From NCBI GenBank assembly GCA_905221605.1, contig CAJNDS010002823.1:653001-717000 (forward strand): 64,000 bases of DNA, given 5' to 3'. Below are positions 1-10,487 of the stretch, one piece after another. The position numbers were made by a program, and so were the translations under genes. The DNA is from Symbiodinium natans. Its lineage: Eukaryota; Sar; Dinophyceae; Suessiales; Symbiodiniaceae. Below the pieces are notes generated by a model. The model saw nothing but the letters and a program-made list of their open reading frames with translations, did not search any database and was not told where the DNA came from. Each line of letters starts with the position of its first letter. Position 1 is the first letter of the stretch.

Positions 1-923
1 GCGTGAAACTGGCCACCGGCATGAGGCGACCCTCGATGGCCAAGAAGCTGTTCATCCCACAAAGTCTGGAGCGCTGCCGCAATCACCTCGTACTCCAAGG
101 AGTTCTTGCTTGTGCTGAGGATGTCACGCTTCTCCTCGGCACTGAGTCCTGCAGCTTGCAACAACCGCCATCCTCGGAGGACACCAAGCAGGAATGAGTC
201 TGCGATACTCAGCTCATCAAGAGGGCCTGGTGCTGCGGCAACCACTTCCTGAGCTTCTGGCTCCACGCTGCGACGACTGGGGGATGACCCAGCCGAGGCC
301 CGAGTGCCAGCATCGGCATTGGCTGGCGTGGCACCGCCATCTGGTCGAGTGGCAGGTCCTTCACCTTCAGGACTACCTTCGCCCACATCTCCTTCTTCAC
401 GACCATGCTCATCAGGCTGCTCGTCATCCTCATACCAGCTGCTCTCATCATACCACCAGCTATCGCGCCTCTCTGCCGGAGGAAGGCCGAAGTCCCGCTG
501 GTCCTGGGCAATGCCGTGCTGCTCCTCGTAAAGTCGGTGGATGGCCTCCACAAACTCCTCATGCACCAAAGTCTCTCTCACCAGGAAGTTGCCTATGCTT
601 TCGCCCGCACTGCGCTTGAAGCTGAAGTACTGCTGACAGATCGCCGCTGCATTCGGAAGTGATTTTCTGACAAGGGGGCTTCTGGCAAGCCGTTGCAGAA
701 AAACGCGGGTCCCGTCCTCCTGGTCAAACATCGTCATCGGCCATGACATTGCCAGGAGTCGAGCGGGGCCGGTGAGCTTCGAGATCAAGGTCGCAGCGAC
801 ATGTCTCCTTTTGTGCGGTGCGGTGCTCTGCACGTACCAGGCAACTTCTCGTGTGTATCTGCGCCAACCACGAGCAGCACCATCCCAAGCTGGAATTGTA
901 GATCTACCGTAATCCTCGGGCAT
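1..923 (-). CDS. Ty1/copia-like polyprotein, N-terminal gag region (partial, runs off left edge)
   Basis: I translated this frame by hand: it is open from an ATG at 923 to the window edge, 307 codons, with no stop. The N-terminal part contains IPAWDGAARGWRRYTREVAW and later KLTGPARLLAMSW, then a leucine-rich helical part (QQYFSFKRSAGESIGNFLVR), an acidic linker with two W-rich clusters near residues 150-165, and LDELSIADSFLLGVLRGWRL. I recognise this order from gag-like regions of copia-type polyproteins common in dinoflagellate genomes. Protease, integrase, RT and RNase H would lie off the window. Gag packages element RNA into cytoplasmic particles. The start is uncertain: the same frame is open further upstream, and another frame (VSAHQ, ending near 993) could be joined by an intron whose acceptor precedes DYGRS. 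No LTR was identified. Family call is from memory of similar proteins. Confidence 0.72.
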   Translation of the reverse strand, partial: MPEDYGRSTIPAWDGAARGWRRYTREVAWYVQSTAPHKRRHVAATLISKLTGPARLLAMSWPMTMFDQEDGTRVFLQRLARSPLVRKSLPNAAAICQQYFSFKRSAGESIGNFLVRETLVHEEFVEAIHRLYEEQHGIAQDQRDFGLPPAERRDSWWYDESSWYEDDEQPDEHGREEGDVGEGSPEGEGPATRPDGGATPANADAGTRASAGSSPSRRSVEPEAQEVVAAAPGPLDELSIADSFLLGVLRGWRLLQAAGLSAEEKRDILSTSKNSLEYEVIAAALQTLWDEQLLGHRGSPHAGGQFH

Positions 924-1350
924 GGCCAAATGCCACGCAACGAAAACTGAAGAAATGAAAAAGGAGAAAACCACCAGCGTCCTTGACCTGGTGGGCGGAC
1001 ACGAGCGGGTAGAAGTCGCCGTGGTGAAAGTAGCCCAGTGTCCTGGTAATCGGAGATGTCAAGCAAGAGCAAATGCCCAGGCCAAACAGGCTTTGCCTCA
1101 AGGTCCAGGTCTTCTGCTCCGCTACCAATGCAGCGGAGGCTGCACTGGTGCGCTTGGGCTCGACGGGTTTCAAACCCCTCAAGAGGTTGCTAAGAGCTCC
1201 ACGCTCTGGTTTTCACACGTGCTCCGCGCACGATCCGTGGCTCAGGCTGTTGCCTAAAGGCTTCTGCACGAAACAGGGGCCCCTGCTCGAACCTAGAAGT
1301 TCAGCAGTAACCCCACATGTTCCCATGAGACATCACTGAGAGGCATATCT
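924..1350. other. Sequence upstream of the copia-like gag; no clear gene
   Basis: Moderately GC-rich unique sequence directly upstream (minus-strand sense) of the gag start. A minus-strand frame reading MRGLKPVEPKRTSAASAALV to LVSAHQ (about 1182-993) is open and could be an upstream exon or leader of the polyprotein. No LTR-type terminal repeat is recognised. The telomere-like arrays begin just to its right. Confidence 0.3.
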
Positions 1351-1357
1351 GTTGCAG

Positions 1358-1400
1358 GTTTAGGGTTTAGGGTCTAGGGTCTAGGGTTTAGGGTTTAGGG
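1358..1400 (+). repeat. Telomere-like (TTTAGGG)n array
   Basis: Six tandem heptamers with two TCTAGGG variants; G-rich strand on plus. It is the first of several dozen such arrays in the window. Confidence 0.9.
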
Positions 1401-1534
1401 CGCTGCAAGCTGGAGCTGGGATCAGGGCGTTAGGACTATGTAGGGTGGGGGGATGCTGGCACTTACACTCCCCAGGCCCTGAAGCCCGCAAATTGCATCT
1501 ACACTCCCAAACTCTTCTTGAAACCCCCGCAACT

Positions 1535-1768
1535 GAACCCTGAACCCTGAACCCTGAGCCCTAAACCCTAAACCCTAAACCCTAAACCTTAAACCCTAAA
1601 CCCTAAACCCTAAACCCTAAGAGCAGGCCGGAGAAGCGAAGCCTAGGGCCCTGAAACGATAGCCGCCCCACACCCCTCGGCTGTCTGAAAACCTCTCCGA
1701 ATCATGAATCATGAGCCCTAAACCCTAAACCCTAAACCCTAAACCCTAAACCCTAAACCCTAAACCCC
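1535..1768 (-). repeat. Two telomere-like (CCCTAAA)n arrays
   Basis: C-rich arrays at about 1535-1620 (starting with CCCTGAA variants) and 1715-1768, separated by about 95 bp of unique sequence. Their orientation is opposite to the array at 1358-1400. Confidence 0.9.
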
Positions 1769-2277
1769 CCAGATACCCCCCCAGATCTTAATCCCTGTTC
1801 CCCTAGGAAGAAAAAAGGATCCTTTTTTGTTCATATATAAGAAAGCCCATAACCCAAAAAAAGTAAATAGGATCCCTAACACTGATCTAGAGATAAGCAT
1901 CCAAGAAGCTAAGCTGGCGCTGCCTCAAGCATGAGGCTGGTTTTTGACTTGAGGTTTCGGCAGAACAGCCAAAGCTGCCAACAGGGTTGGGCTGTGCTCG
2001 TCATCACAAAAGGCGCAAACCCCTGAAGCCCTCAGCACTGCACTTTGGCATCCACACCCTCGAAGCCCCCTGCAATCTGAGCTCCGTCTTTGGGGGAACG
2101 TGAGGCTCGACTTGACCAGGCCCCGAATCAAAAGAACAGTAGTTTTGGAGTCAGTTTTGGAGTTCATTCATGTAGGGAAAGGACTTGCTGAGCTGAGCGC
2201 CTAGGCATAACGAAAGAAAGCGCGAGCGCGAGGAGATGCCGTGGCCAAGCGCGCGAGACGGGGAGGTGGGGGGAAAG

Positions 2278-2309
<32 letters not shown>

Positions 2310-3930
2310 TAGAGCGAGAGAGAGAGAGAGAGGGAGTGTGAGAGAGAGAGGCAGACAGAAATGGACGAAAGACCCGTGAACCTCCAAGTAGGCACAACAG
2401 GACGAACGCGGAGGCATAACCTAAGACCATTAACCTGTCAATAATTTGGGATAAACAACCTATAAGGCTCCAGGGGGTCGCGCCTGCCACGTTGGCGGTG
2501 GCCTTCACGCGGCAGAGGGTTTAGAGCTTTCGCGTTTAGTGCACGGGGCTTGGCAGCGTAGAGACTTAAACTTCGCGCCTAAGGGAAGCTCTTTGGGAAG
2601 TCATTGCTTGGGGGTACAAACCCAGCAAGCCCGAAACCCTAAACCCTGAACCCTTCGCGGCCTTTATGGTCATTTAAAGATATGGCACGAAGGCCTTCAA
2701 CGACCAGGCTGTGCTGGAGTTTGTGAGGATGTTGGGTCCAGGCCTTCTGTATCACCGAAGGTCCCATGCACCCATGCACTATATACTTGGGCCAGTTACT
2801 TGGGCCTTGAAGGGGTTCCCATATCGTAGCTTTAAGGCCCAAATATCTGCCAAAAAAAGGTGCATGGACTCTAAAGGAAGGGTATGGGACGGTGTGAGCA
2901 AGAGCAAGTTTACGGGCAGATTCAGCTCAGTAATGTCGGTTGCGAGAGGTTTGTGGGTAGTTCCCTAAACTTGGGTCACTTTTGGGGATCCTTGTTAATA
3001 AGGTGCCGTGCAATATAGGCGACCCAAAACAAGAACCTAACTTAGAGAACTACTCTTATCTGAGCTGGAGGTCCGAGATTTGGCTTTCATAATAAAACAA
3101 TTTGAAGCTTGTTGGCGCGTGGTCCACAGTGTTCCTTTTCCGACAGAAAGGTGCATACCGGATCACAGCGACGAAGACTTGTCCAGCCAAGAACGCACTG
3201 CAGATCCCTAACATGAATTCTTTGCGTGTATTTACCAGAGAAAATACACTAACGTCCTCAGGATTCAGGGATTACGGGTTGTAGTCTTCTCCTTATTATG
3301 ACCTTTTGTTGGGAGGAGGCGGCAGGCTAAACTTGCGGTCCCCTCCCAGATGCCTCACGACGCAGAGATGTAGCAGCGCGGTGCATCTGCACCGACTCCT
3401 CGCGTGGCTGGACATCGCATCCCAGCACCAAATACCTGAACCCTGAAAAAAATGATTTGGGCTTAACATTTTACGACAAGGATCTATAAGGGTTTACTTT
3501 GGTTTAATTTCGGGATAACTTCGGGCCAAGATCAAAGACCTACATTGCTTGACGTGCGCCTGAGTGTCTCAAGGGCTGCTCGGCGCTGAAAACTTGCACT
3601 CGTGCATATGACGTCACAACTATCGAGGTCCCGGAGCCTTCAAAAACCCCTAAGCCCAATTCCTCCTTAGAACAAAGATAGCTGCATACCTGGACCCAGG
3701 AGTAACCTGGGAAAAAAAAGGGTGCTCTTTTCGGTTTGAAAGGGGCTCATAAGGGAACACAACCCTAAAACAAGGGAATGAGGGCCTTCTCTGGGCCTAT
3801 AGACCCTGATTAAACCAGATACCTTCGGAGGGGCTCTGGCTTAGGGATTCGCACTCCAGAGCATGGCTTAAGAACGTGGACTTTGCCATAAAGGGTTTAC
3901 GTTGCACAGGGAGCTTGAGCTACATGCCGG
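1769..3930. other. Intergenic patchwork: GA microsatellite and MITE-like element
   Basis: No supported gene. It contains a GA-rich microsatellite at about 2276-2360, an inverted-repeat element at 2757-2872 (family with ends AGGTCCATG/CATGGACT), a segment around 3100-3290 open on plus but without other support, and an inverted-repeat element at 3694-3802 (ends GGACCCAGGAGTAACC / CTCTGGGCC). The unique parts show no recognised homology. Confidence 0.5.
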
Positions 3931-3931
3931 T

Positions 3932-4143
3932 GGGTTTAGGTTTAGGGTTTAGGGTTCAGGGTTCAGGGTTTAGGGTTTAGGGTTTAGGGTTTAGGGTTTA
4001 GGGTTTAGGGTTTAGGGGTTCCCTGTCCTCTTTCAGCTTGACAAGATGCGCCTGCCCACGGGACAAACAAGGCGGTTCAGACAAGATCTGCAAAAACAAT
4101 TGGGTTCAGGGTTTAGGGTTCAGGGTTTAGGGTTTAGGGTTTA
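3932..4143 (+). repeat. Two telomere-like (TTTAGGG)n arrays
   Basis: Arrays at 3932-4019 and 4104-4143, G-rich strand on plus, with some TTCAGGG variants. They are separated by about 85 bp of unique sequence. Confidence 0.9.
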
Positions 4144-5646
4144 GCTAGCATTGACTTACCTTTTGGGGGGTTTACGAAAATAGGGTACCCGAATTTCGGA
4201 AACCATCATGTTATAGGTCTCGTGCGGCTTGCTGCGTAGCACCGGGCCGGGGGAGGGGGGGACCATTGCACATGAAGGTCCCTTGTAAGGGTCTCGAAAT
4301 CTTGTTAAACTTGCTTCTCCAATAACCCAGGGAAGAAAGGTTAAACTTTGTTATTCATAGTGACTAGTAAGGAAACCCAAAAAAGTTTACAGTTCAAGTA
4401 TTGGCTAAGTAGGAACAGAGGCTTCGATTCTGTAAACGGTCTTTCCAACAACGCCCCATATGCTCGGCTTTGTATGGCAGGCGGCAACCCTAAACCGCAA
4501 GAACCCTACTTGGAGGTGCATGGGTAGTTACAAGTGGGGGTTATAAGTAGGGTAGCTACAGTGTTAACTGGCCATACCCTTATTTACGGCCTAACTACTC
4601 ATGAGCCTTCCAATAATCCCCAAACCCTAAACCCCGAAAGCCTAAACGCCAAGCCCTAAAACCAACACCCTTAGCCGAGCGAGGATTGGCATCTGAACTT
4701 TCAACCTGAGCCTTATAGGGCCCAAAGCCTGCAAACCCTGAATTTTGAGCCCTAAACCCCAAAATGAAACTCAACCCCACAGAACCAACCCTACACCCTA
4801 AACACACCCGGTATCTGAGTGTGGGCCTGTGCCTGCATTAGTTTTGCCTCGCAACACAGCTACAGCACTTATGGCCCTACTTCAAAGTACTCATTCGACC
4901 TGAAGCAGGGTTTTTGTCGAGTTTTTTGAACTGGGCTTCTTCGGCGTTGGCTCTACTGAAGACCCGAAACCCCAAATTTATACCCCAAATCCGAAACCCT
5001 AAACCCCAAACCCTAAACCCTAAGCCCTAAACCCAAATCCTAAACCCCAACTTCTAACGCGCCCTGTGAGGTGAGGAAGCCAGATACTTGGGCTCCGAGA
5101 TGGGCAAGTCGCATTCAAAAAAGCCCCAAGTCGCAAAACCCTGCGCCTTCCCTAAGGATCAGCCCCAAAGAAGACGGACCTTCAGCCCCGATATGGGCAG
5201 AACCCTAAACGCTAAGCCCTAAACCCTAAACCCTAAACCCTAAACCCTAAACCCTAAATCCTAAACCAAACCCTAAATTAAATTGGCTCCCCTTTCGGGT
5301 CCCTAAGCCCACAGGGGCCTCCAGTCTCTGAAGCGAGTCCACGGCGGAGTTGGTTTCGCCTATCGCCTGGCCACCAACACTTGCAGGCAAGTTGGGGCGG
5401 TTTAGGGTTTAGGGTTTAGGGTGGTTCATGGGTAGTCATAAGTAGGGCTTGTAGTTAAAAGCAGGGATACAAGTTCCAAGTGCCCGAAGTAAGGTTAGAC
5501 ATAGGTAGAGTTACCCCACTTATAAACCCCAGGCTTTGGAGGTTTAAGGGTGTAGAGGGCTTAGGATTGGGGACTTTTTAGGGTTGGGGTAGCACTTGGC
5601 GAAGCAAGGGAGCCCAGCACCCCTTGATCTTGTCCCGTCATCCGCA

Positions 5647-5760
5647 TACTTGGAGGTTCATGGGTAGTTGTAAGTAGGGTTATAAGTAGGCTAACTATAC
5701 TTATAACCTTACTTAGGGTACTTATAACCCTACTTATAACTGCCCATGAACCTTCAAGTA
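5647..5760. mobile_element. MITE-like inverted-repeat element, family M1 (best copy)
   Basis: A 114-bp element with imperfect terminal inverted repeats of about 40 bp. It begins TACTTGGAGGTTCATGGGTA and ends with the complementary CCCATGAACCTTCAAGTA; the inner arms carry AAGTAGGGTTATAAGT and its complement. No ORF. Related copies lie at 4507-4613, 8488-8619, 29759-29882, 32619-32719 and 62463-62615. That a shared TIR with unrelated flanks indicates non-autonomous DNA transposition is inference. Confidence 0.65.
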
Positions 5761-6146
5761 GAACAATCCAGGAGAGAACTTGTAGGAGTATTCCCTAACA
5801 AAAGGATGATGGGCTGATGATGGGGTCTCTTGACGGCCGCAATCCGATCTCTTGACGGCCACGCCTCATATCCAGCAGCCTCATGTGGCAAGAGCAAGGC
5901 CACGAACGCCACGTAAAAGTACCTGCAGGAGAGGTACACAAGTCTAACATCTTGGGAGGTTCCCCACTATACAAACAGCTCCCTACTAATTAGGAATTAT
6001 CATAAGGGGTACTATAATCCCGATTAGGGAGCTGTTAGGATAAGGGGAAACATCCCAACTAACAACTTTGAAGCATAGCATCATGAGCTCCAGAAACAGC
6101 GTGTATCTCCGGAAATGTGTACAAACGGGGATATTTTCTTATTTCA

Positions 6147-6234
6147 ACAAACAGACAAAACACGGACTCTCTTCCAAGTGATTTCGCCAGTGGCATTCTC
6201 AACCGATACAACCGCTCGATCAAGATGCAGTTCC
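6147..6234 (-). CDS. Possible short exon, unknown protein
   Basis: On the minus strand a T/C-rich stretch ending CCTGTAG at 6235 is followed by a frame reading ELHLDRAVVSVENATGEITW, open to a TGA just below 6147. The mixed composition looks protein-like and sits between telomere-like arrays. No family recognised. A second minus-strand frame is also open here (MGSVSVPVGNCILIERLYRL), so the frame choice is uncertain. Confidence 0.25.
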
Positions 6235-6272
6235 CTACAGGAACGGACACTGAACCCATGTTTCCTTTAGAG

Positions 6273-6370
6273 CCCTAAACCCTAAACCCTAAACCCTAAA
6301 CCCTAAACCCTAAACCCTAAACCCTAAACCCTAAACCCTAAACCCTAAACCCTAAACCCTAAACCCTAAA
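6273..6370 (-). repeat. Telomere-like (CCCTAAA)14 array
   Basis: Fourteen essentially perfect CCCTAAA heptamers on the plus strand, among the longest perfect arrays in the window. Confidence 0.95.
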
Positions 6371-6499
6371 CAAGCTACTTCTTGTTTCTCAAAACTGCTG
6401 CCCGACACCTGCCTGGTACGATCCCGGAAGGCCCCAGGGGGCATGTGACGCGGGGAGGGTGTGCACGCCATCTTCGAGCCGCTTGGCCAAGAGAGTTGG

Positions 6500-6571
6500 G
6501 GTTTAGGGTTTAGGGTTTAGGGTTTAGGGTTTAGGGTTTAGGGTTTAGGGTTTAGGGTTTAGGGTTTAGGG
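6500..6571 (+). repeat. Telomere-like (TTTAGGG)10 array
   Basis: Ten perfect heptamers with the G-rich strand on plus. It faces the C-rich array at 6273-6370 across 130 bp of unique sequence, so the two arrays form an inverted pair. Confidence 0.95.
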
Positions 6572-6906
6572 ACAGTCGAAAAACAACCCTGAGGCAGGAA
6601 TGGGATTTAGGGGTTTTGGGCTCGTGGCTTTGGTGTCTGTCCCTCAGTTCAAGGAACAAACCATAGGTGTGAGCCGCTTGGCCAGAGATCCCAGAATCGA
6701 ATAACATGTATAAATACACATGAATAAATACATGAAGGAATAACATGAAATAATACCTCAATATGAAAACAACTCAATAATCTGATTCTTTATATGTCTA
6801 TATCGATGTGTGTGTGCGCGTTGGTTTGTTTGGTTGCTTGTCCGTTTGTGTGTGTGGCTTTGGGATTTGAGGGGGGGGGACAATATCAGGCTTTCCTTTC
6901 TTTCAG

Positions 6907-6965
6907 GACGTAAAAGTGTGTACGACGTGTGTGCCCTCGGATCTGTCAAGAGAGTCTGCAGAAAG
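6907..6965 (+). CDS. Possible internal exon with canonical splice signals
   Basis: A pyrimidine tract (CTTTCCTTTCTTTCAG) ends at 6906 and a strong donor AAG|GTAAGT begins at 6966, enclosing a 59-bp segment. One frame reads RKSVYDVCALGSVKRVCRK, another DVKVCTTCVPSDLSRESAE. No homology recognised. Both splice signals are visible; exon status is inference. Confidence 0.35.
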
Positions 6966-7055
6966 GTAAGTGATCAACCCCCCAAAAGGTTTCATCAAGG
7001 TTTCCCCTACTGGGCCCTACTGTTCAACAGTTTTCAACCTAAGCCCTGAATACAC

Positions 7056-7327
7056 TTGGCCGTCGTTCCGATCCCCACCTTTCACTGTTACTTGGAGGGG
7101 GGACAGTTTTCAACCTGCTATGCACAAGTCGGATACCGTTGTTCCATCTTCATGGCATCCCGCCGATTAGATCACCTTGCCACATTGCTATTTGTGAGCC
7201 CGGAAAGCCGACTGATGGACCCGTTAGGCGTTCGCCTGGCACACAATGCAGGATTGGCATTGCAGTACCCGGGGGCGAAATTGCAGTATGCAGTAGATGT
7301 CGCATTGGTACTTCATCTGTCGGAGAG
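7056..7327 (+). CDS. Possible exon ending at a GAG|GTGAGT donor
   Basis: An open plus-strand frame (LDHLATLLFVSPESRLMDPL then RLAHNAGLALQYPGAKLQYA) runs into a canonical GAG|GTGAGT donor at 7325-7333. It lies about 90-140 bp downstream of the candidate exon at 6907-6965 and could belong to the same transcript. The acceptor is not clear. No family recognised. Confidence 0.3.
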
Positions 7328-7691
7328 GTGAGTATGAGAGTTATACGAGACGAGCCCCCCTTCAGATAAAAGCTTACATAGGGGGTGATTTCTTAGGGTG
7401 CAACAAACTCGCGCCCATCTTTCTCTGAAAGCGGTCGGGGCAGTTGCCACTTTGTCGGCTACAGGCCTCAGCGCTCGGACTCTCGAGGGTTCAGCAGGGA
7501 ATACAGGGGCCGTATGAATTAGAATAGGGCTTTGGGGGGGATCATCATAGTATAACCTTCTTGGGACCAGGACCATAAGAGAAGGCGATATGTAAAGTAT
7601 TCCGACCCTACATTCAGCATGATTCTGGCTAAGTAGACCATGCAGCTATGCGGCTGACAAGCTTGAGGGAATACTGCCGGATGCTTGTAGG

Positions 7692-7805
7692 TCTTGGTAG
7701 ACCAGTAACCATATTATGATAAGGGCACCCTTTTTTGGGTTGGATTTTTTGTAAGGGAACCCAGGACCCCAAAAAAATGGTACAGGGTACCACTAGGCTA
7801 CCAAG
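7692..7805. mobile_element. MITE-like inverted-repeat element, family M2
   Basis: About 114 bp with ends CTTGGTAG and CTACCAAG and inner sequence AAGGGCACCC opposed to GGTACC. The centre carries TAAGGGAACCCAGGACC. Related copies at 10728-10830 and 17590-17706 share both ends and the central AAGGGAAC motif. No coding capacity. Confidence 0.6.
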
Positions 7806-9562
7806 CAGGGAATGCTGCCGGATGCCTGTAGGCAGGGTTTGGGTGTAAATAGTAGGGCGCCAAGAGTCGACAGGGCTGGGTTGGTTCGCGTGGGAAAGGT
7901 CCCTCAACCTGAAACCTAAACCCTAAACCCTAAACCCCAAGTCCTCGAATCCGAGGCTCACCCTGCAGACAAACCTCTTGAAAACACAAAGACATCTATT
8001 CTACTGCGTGATGCTCAAGCACTGAGCATTCATGCTCTGTGTGGTGAGGATGCTGAGTTCCATACTTGCTCTTCCTGCATAGACGACCGTCCGCGAATTC
8101 GACTTTTTGGATTGTCCTGGCCAGGCATAGTCCTGAACCCTAACCTGAAACCTAAAATACTCTATTTTTGTCAAAAGACCGCCCGCGCAAAAACCCTGTA
8201 CAACCTAACCCCCAAGCGTCTGCTGCTGTCCGAGTCGTTTAGGGGCAGTTGGTCACTTGAGCAGACTCTTCGCCCCGTCCAAACCCCAAACCCCGCACCC
8301 GAAACCCTAAACCCTAAACCCTAATCCCGAGCCCTTGCTGTGGCGTGGACTCTAAGCCCTGAGCACCGCGTGCCTCCTAGCCCCTTGAAAGACAGACACC
8401 CTGCATACCCTCCAAACTGGAACCATGAACAAAGTGGGCATTTCCCAACACATGCTTACCCTGCACCTTGCAGCTGGGTTACGGTCCTACTTGGAGGTTC
8501 ATGTTACTTATTAACCAATTGTAACTGCACTTACAACCCACTTATAAGCCCCTTAAGTGCCCTGATATGGTTATAAGTACAGTTATAATTGGCTAATAAG
8601 TACCAGGAACCTCCGAGTAAGCCCTAAAACCTTCCCGGATCGTGCCTTGATCCACATGCTGGGCCATCTGCCAGGGGATTCGCGAATTGAGACTCTGTTT
8701 TTTTGTTGGTATGCATGTTCAACATGTAACTATTATTCGCTTCGCAACACGATTATTGCAATCCTTGTTATCGTATGCATTATTGATATTTTTTTTTTTG
8801 GGGGGGGGGGGGGGGGGGTGGGGGGGTGGTGGGGTTGAGAAGGCTAGGATGCTTTGAGGCATGTGGCGTTCGGCTTTGGGGGTTTTGGGAGCTTAAGGGC
8901 CTGGGAGCGCCCCGAACCCTTTCGGGCTCATTCCCGCTTATGGTATCAGGGCCCAAGTGTGCTCTTTTTTGAGGCTTTGGGGGTTGAGGGATCATAGGTT
9001 TTCGGCTTTAGGGGTTCGAGGATTTGAGGGTGGAGGGCGCTTCTTTCCTTAGTCGCTTTGAACCTTCTGCAACCCTAAACCCTAAACCCTAAATTTGCGG
9101 TTGGAAGGGGCTTCCAGAGGTTAGGGTCATTGATGGCGTGTGGTGGCTGGCTGGAGTTTGGGGTGAGGTCCTCACCGCCTTTATAAACTCGAAGTATACA
9201 AAGCACCGAAACATACTCTCTCTCTCTCTCTCCCTTTGTCTGTCATCCTCTTTGATATGTCCTCCGGGTGCATTTTGGCTTTCTTCCCGTTGTTACGGCT
9301 TGCACGCGCACACAGAGACAGACACACACAGAGACACGGAGACACAGAGAAAAGACACGAAGACAACCCACACACTCCCTGCAAACGAATTCCCTCACCA
9401 CAAGACCTCCTCTCAAGACTCCAAGCGGCCCGGCCCTAAGCCCAAACCCCGACCCCTCAAAGGGTGCCAAGAACCCCTCAACTGTCAACTTTAAAACATA
9501 CAGTAGCCCCTGAAACCCTAAAAAACCCAAAAACCCAAAACCTTTGGACCCTGAGCCCAATA

Positions 9563-9617
9563 AAACCCTAAACCCTAAACCCTAAACCCTAAACCCTAAA
9601 TACCTAAACCCTGAAAC
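9563..9617 (-). repeat. Telomere-like (CCCTAAA)n array
   Basis: Five perfect heptamers followed by variants, C-rich strand on plus. Confidence 0.9.
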
Positions 9618-9729
9618 CTTTGCACCCCAAGCCCGAGCCCCTTTTTGGCCCCTGAGGGCGCCTCCGCCAGCTGCGGGCAGTTGGGCTCACACGGATGCTG
9701 ATGATAGCCCTGGCCTCAGATTTCCAACC

Positions 9730-10050
9730 GTCACACATATATTCATATATGTATACATACATGTTTATACATGTATATATATATACACACACACATATAT
9801 AGTCATGTATCATACAGGTGTATGTACAGACATGTTTATACATGCATAAAGAGATATATATATATATATATATACATACATATGTACATATACAAACAAG
9901 TTTACACGCACGTACATATACATGTGTGCAAGTCAAACGTGATGTGCGTGTGTGCGTACGCGCGCGCGCGCGCGTGCGTGCGTGCGTGCGTGCGTGCGTG
10001 GGTGGGTGGGTGGGCGGGTGGGTGGGTGGGTGTGTGTGTGTGTGTGTGGG
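9730..10050. repeat. Compound microsatellite (TA/CA, CG, GTGC, GGGT, GT)
   Basis: A long alternating purine-pyrimidine stretch: TATA/CATA-rich sequence to about 9945, then (CG)n near 9959-9973, (TGCG)n to about 10000, (GGGT/GGGC)n to about 10030 and (GT)n to 10048. Alternating CG and GT favour Z-DNA and the GGGT block favours G-quadruplexes (known chemistry). Confidence 0.85.
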
Positions 10051-10416
10051 GTCGGGGCAAGCTAGCACGGCTAGCGCATTTTACATATGTTACACCTGCA
10101 TGGTAATGCATGGGATTGAACGCGAAGCTGAGGCAACAGGCTTACCGGCGCACCAAAGCAGAGGCTAGCCATGTTCTGCTGCTCCAGATCCTGGCAGAAT
10201 TGGGAGTTCGCGGAGTTGAGAGGGTTTTCGCGGTTTGGGATTTCGACGTGGATTCATGTTTCGAACATGGATTCATGTTTCGAACATGGGCTGCTTTTGC
10301 AGGAGGAGCTGTGTCTTAGCCCGGGTGGCGTCTAGTTAGAGGGCTTGCGGTGAGTTCGAAGCTCAGGTCGAGGGCCATCCCGACGCCTGCTTCCTCACAA
10401 CAACGAAGCTCTTTGT

Positions 10417-10487
10417 GGGTTTAGGGTTTAGGGTTTAGGGTTTACGGTTTAGGGTTTAGGGTTTAGGGTTTAGTTTAGGGTTTAGGG
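10417..10487 (+). repeat. Telomere-like (TTTAGGG)n array
   Basis: Nine to ten heptamers with one TTTACGG variant and one shortened unit; G-rich strand on plus. Confidence 0.9.

Larger units (their letters stand above)
4144..6272. other. Patchwork with MITE-like elements and telomere-like arrays
   Basis: Contains inverted-repeat elements at 4507-4613 and 5647-5760 (family TACTTGGAGGTTCATGGGTAG), a partial copy near 5424-5460, degenerate CCCTAAA arrays at about 4978-5045 and 5207-5280, and a short TTTAGGG tract near 5400-5420. A minus-strand open stretch at about 5810-5930 (YFYVAFVALLLPHEAAGYEA) follows a CTCCTGCAG acceptor-like site and may be an exon; support is weak. Confidence 0.45.
7328..10416. 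other. Patchwork: MITE-like elements, homopolymer and microsatellite tracts
   Basis: Contains inverted-repeat elements at about 7507-7612, 7692-7805 (ends CTTGGTAG / CTACCAAG) and 8488-8619; a T11/G19 homopolymer junction at 8789-8818; CT and CA/GA tracts at 9215-9360; a telomere-like array at 9563-9617; and a compound microsatellite at 9730-10050. Open frames across the microsatellites are composition artefacts. No supported gene. Confidence 0.5.
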
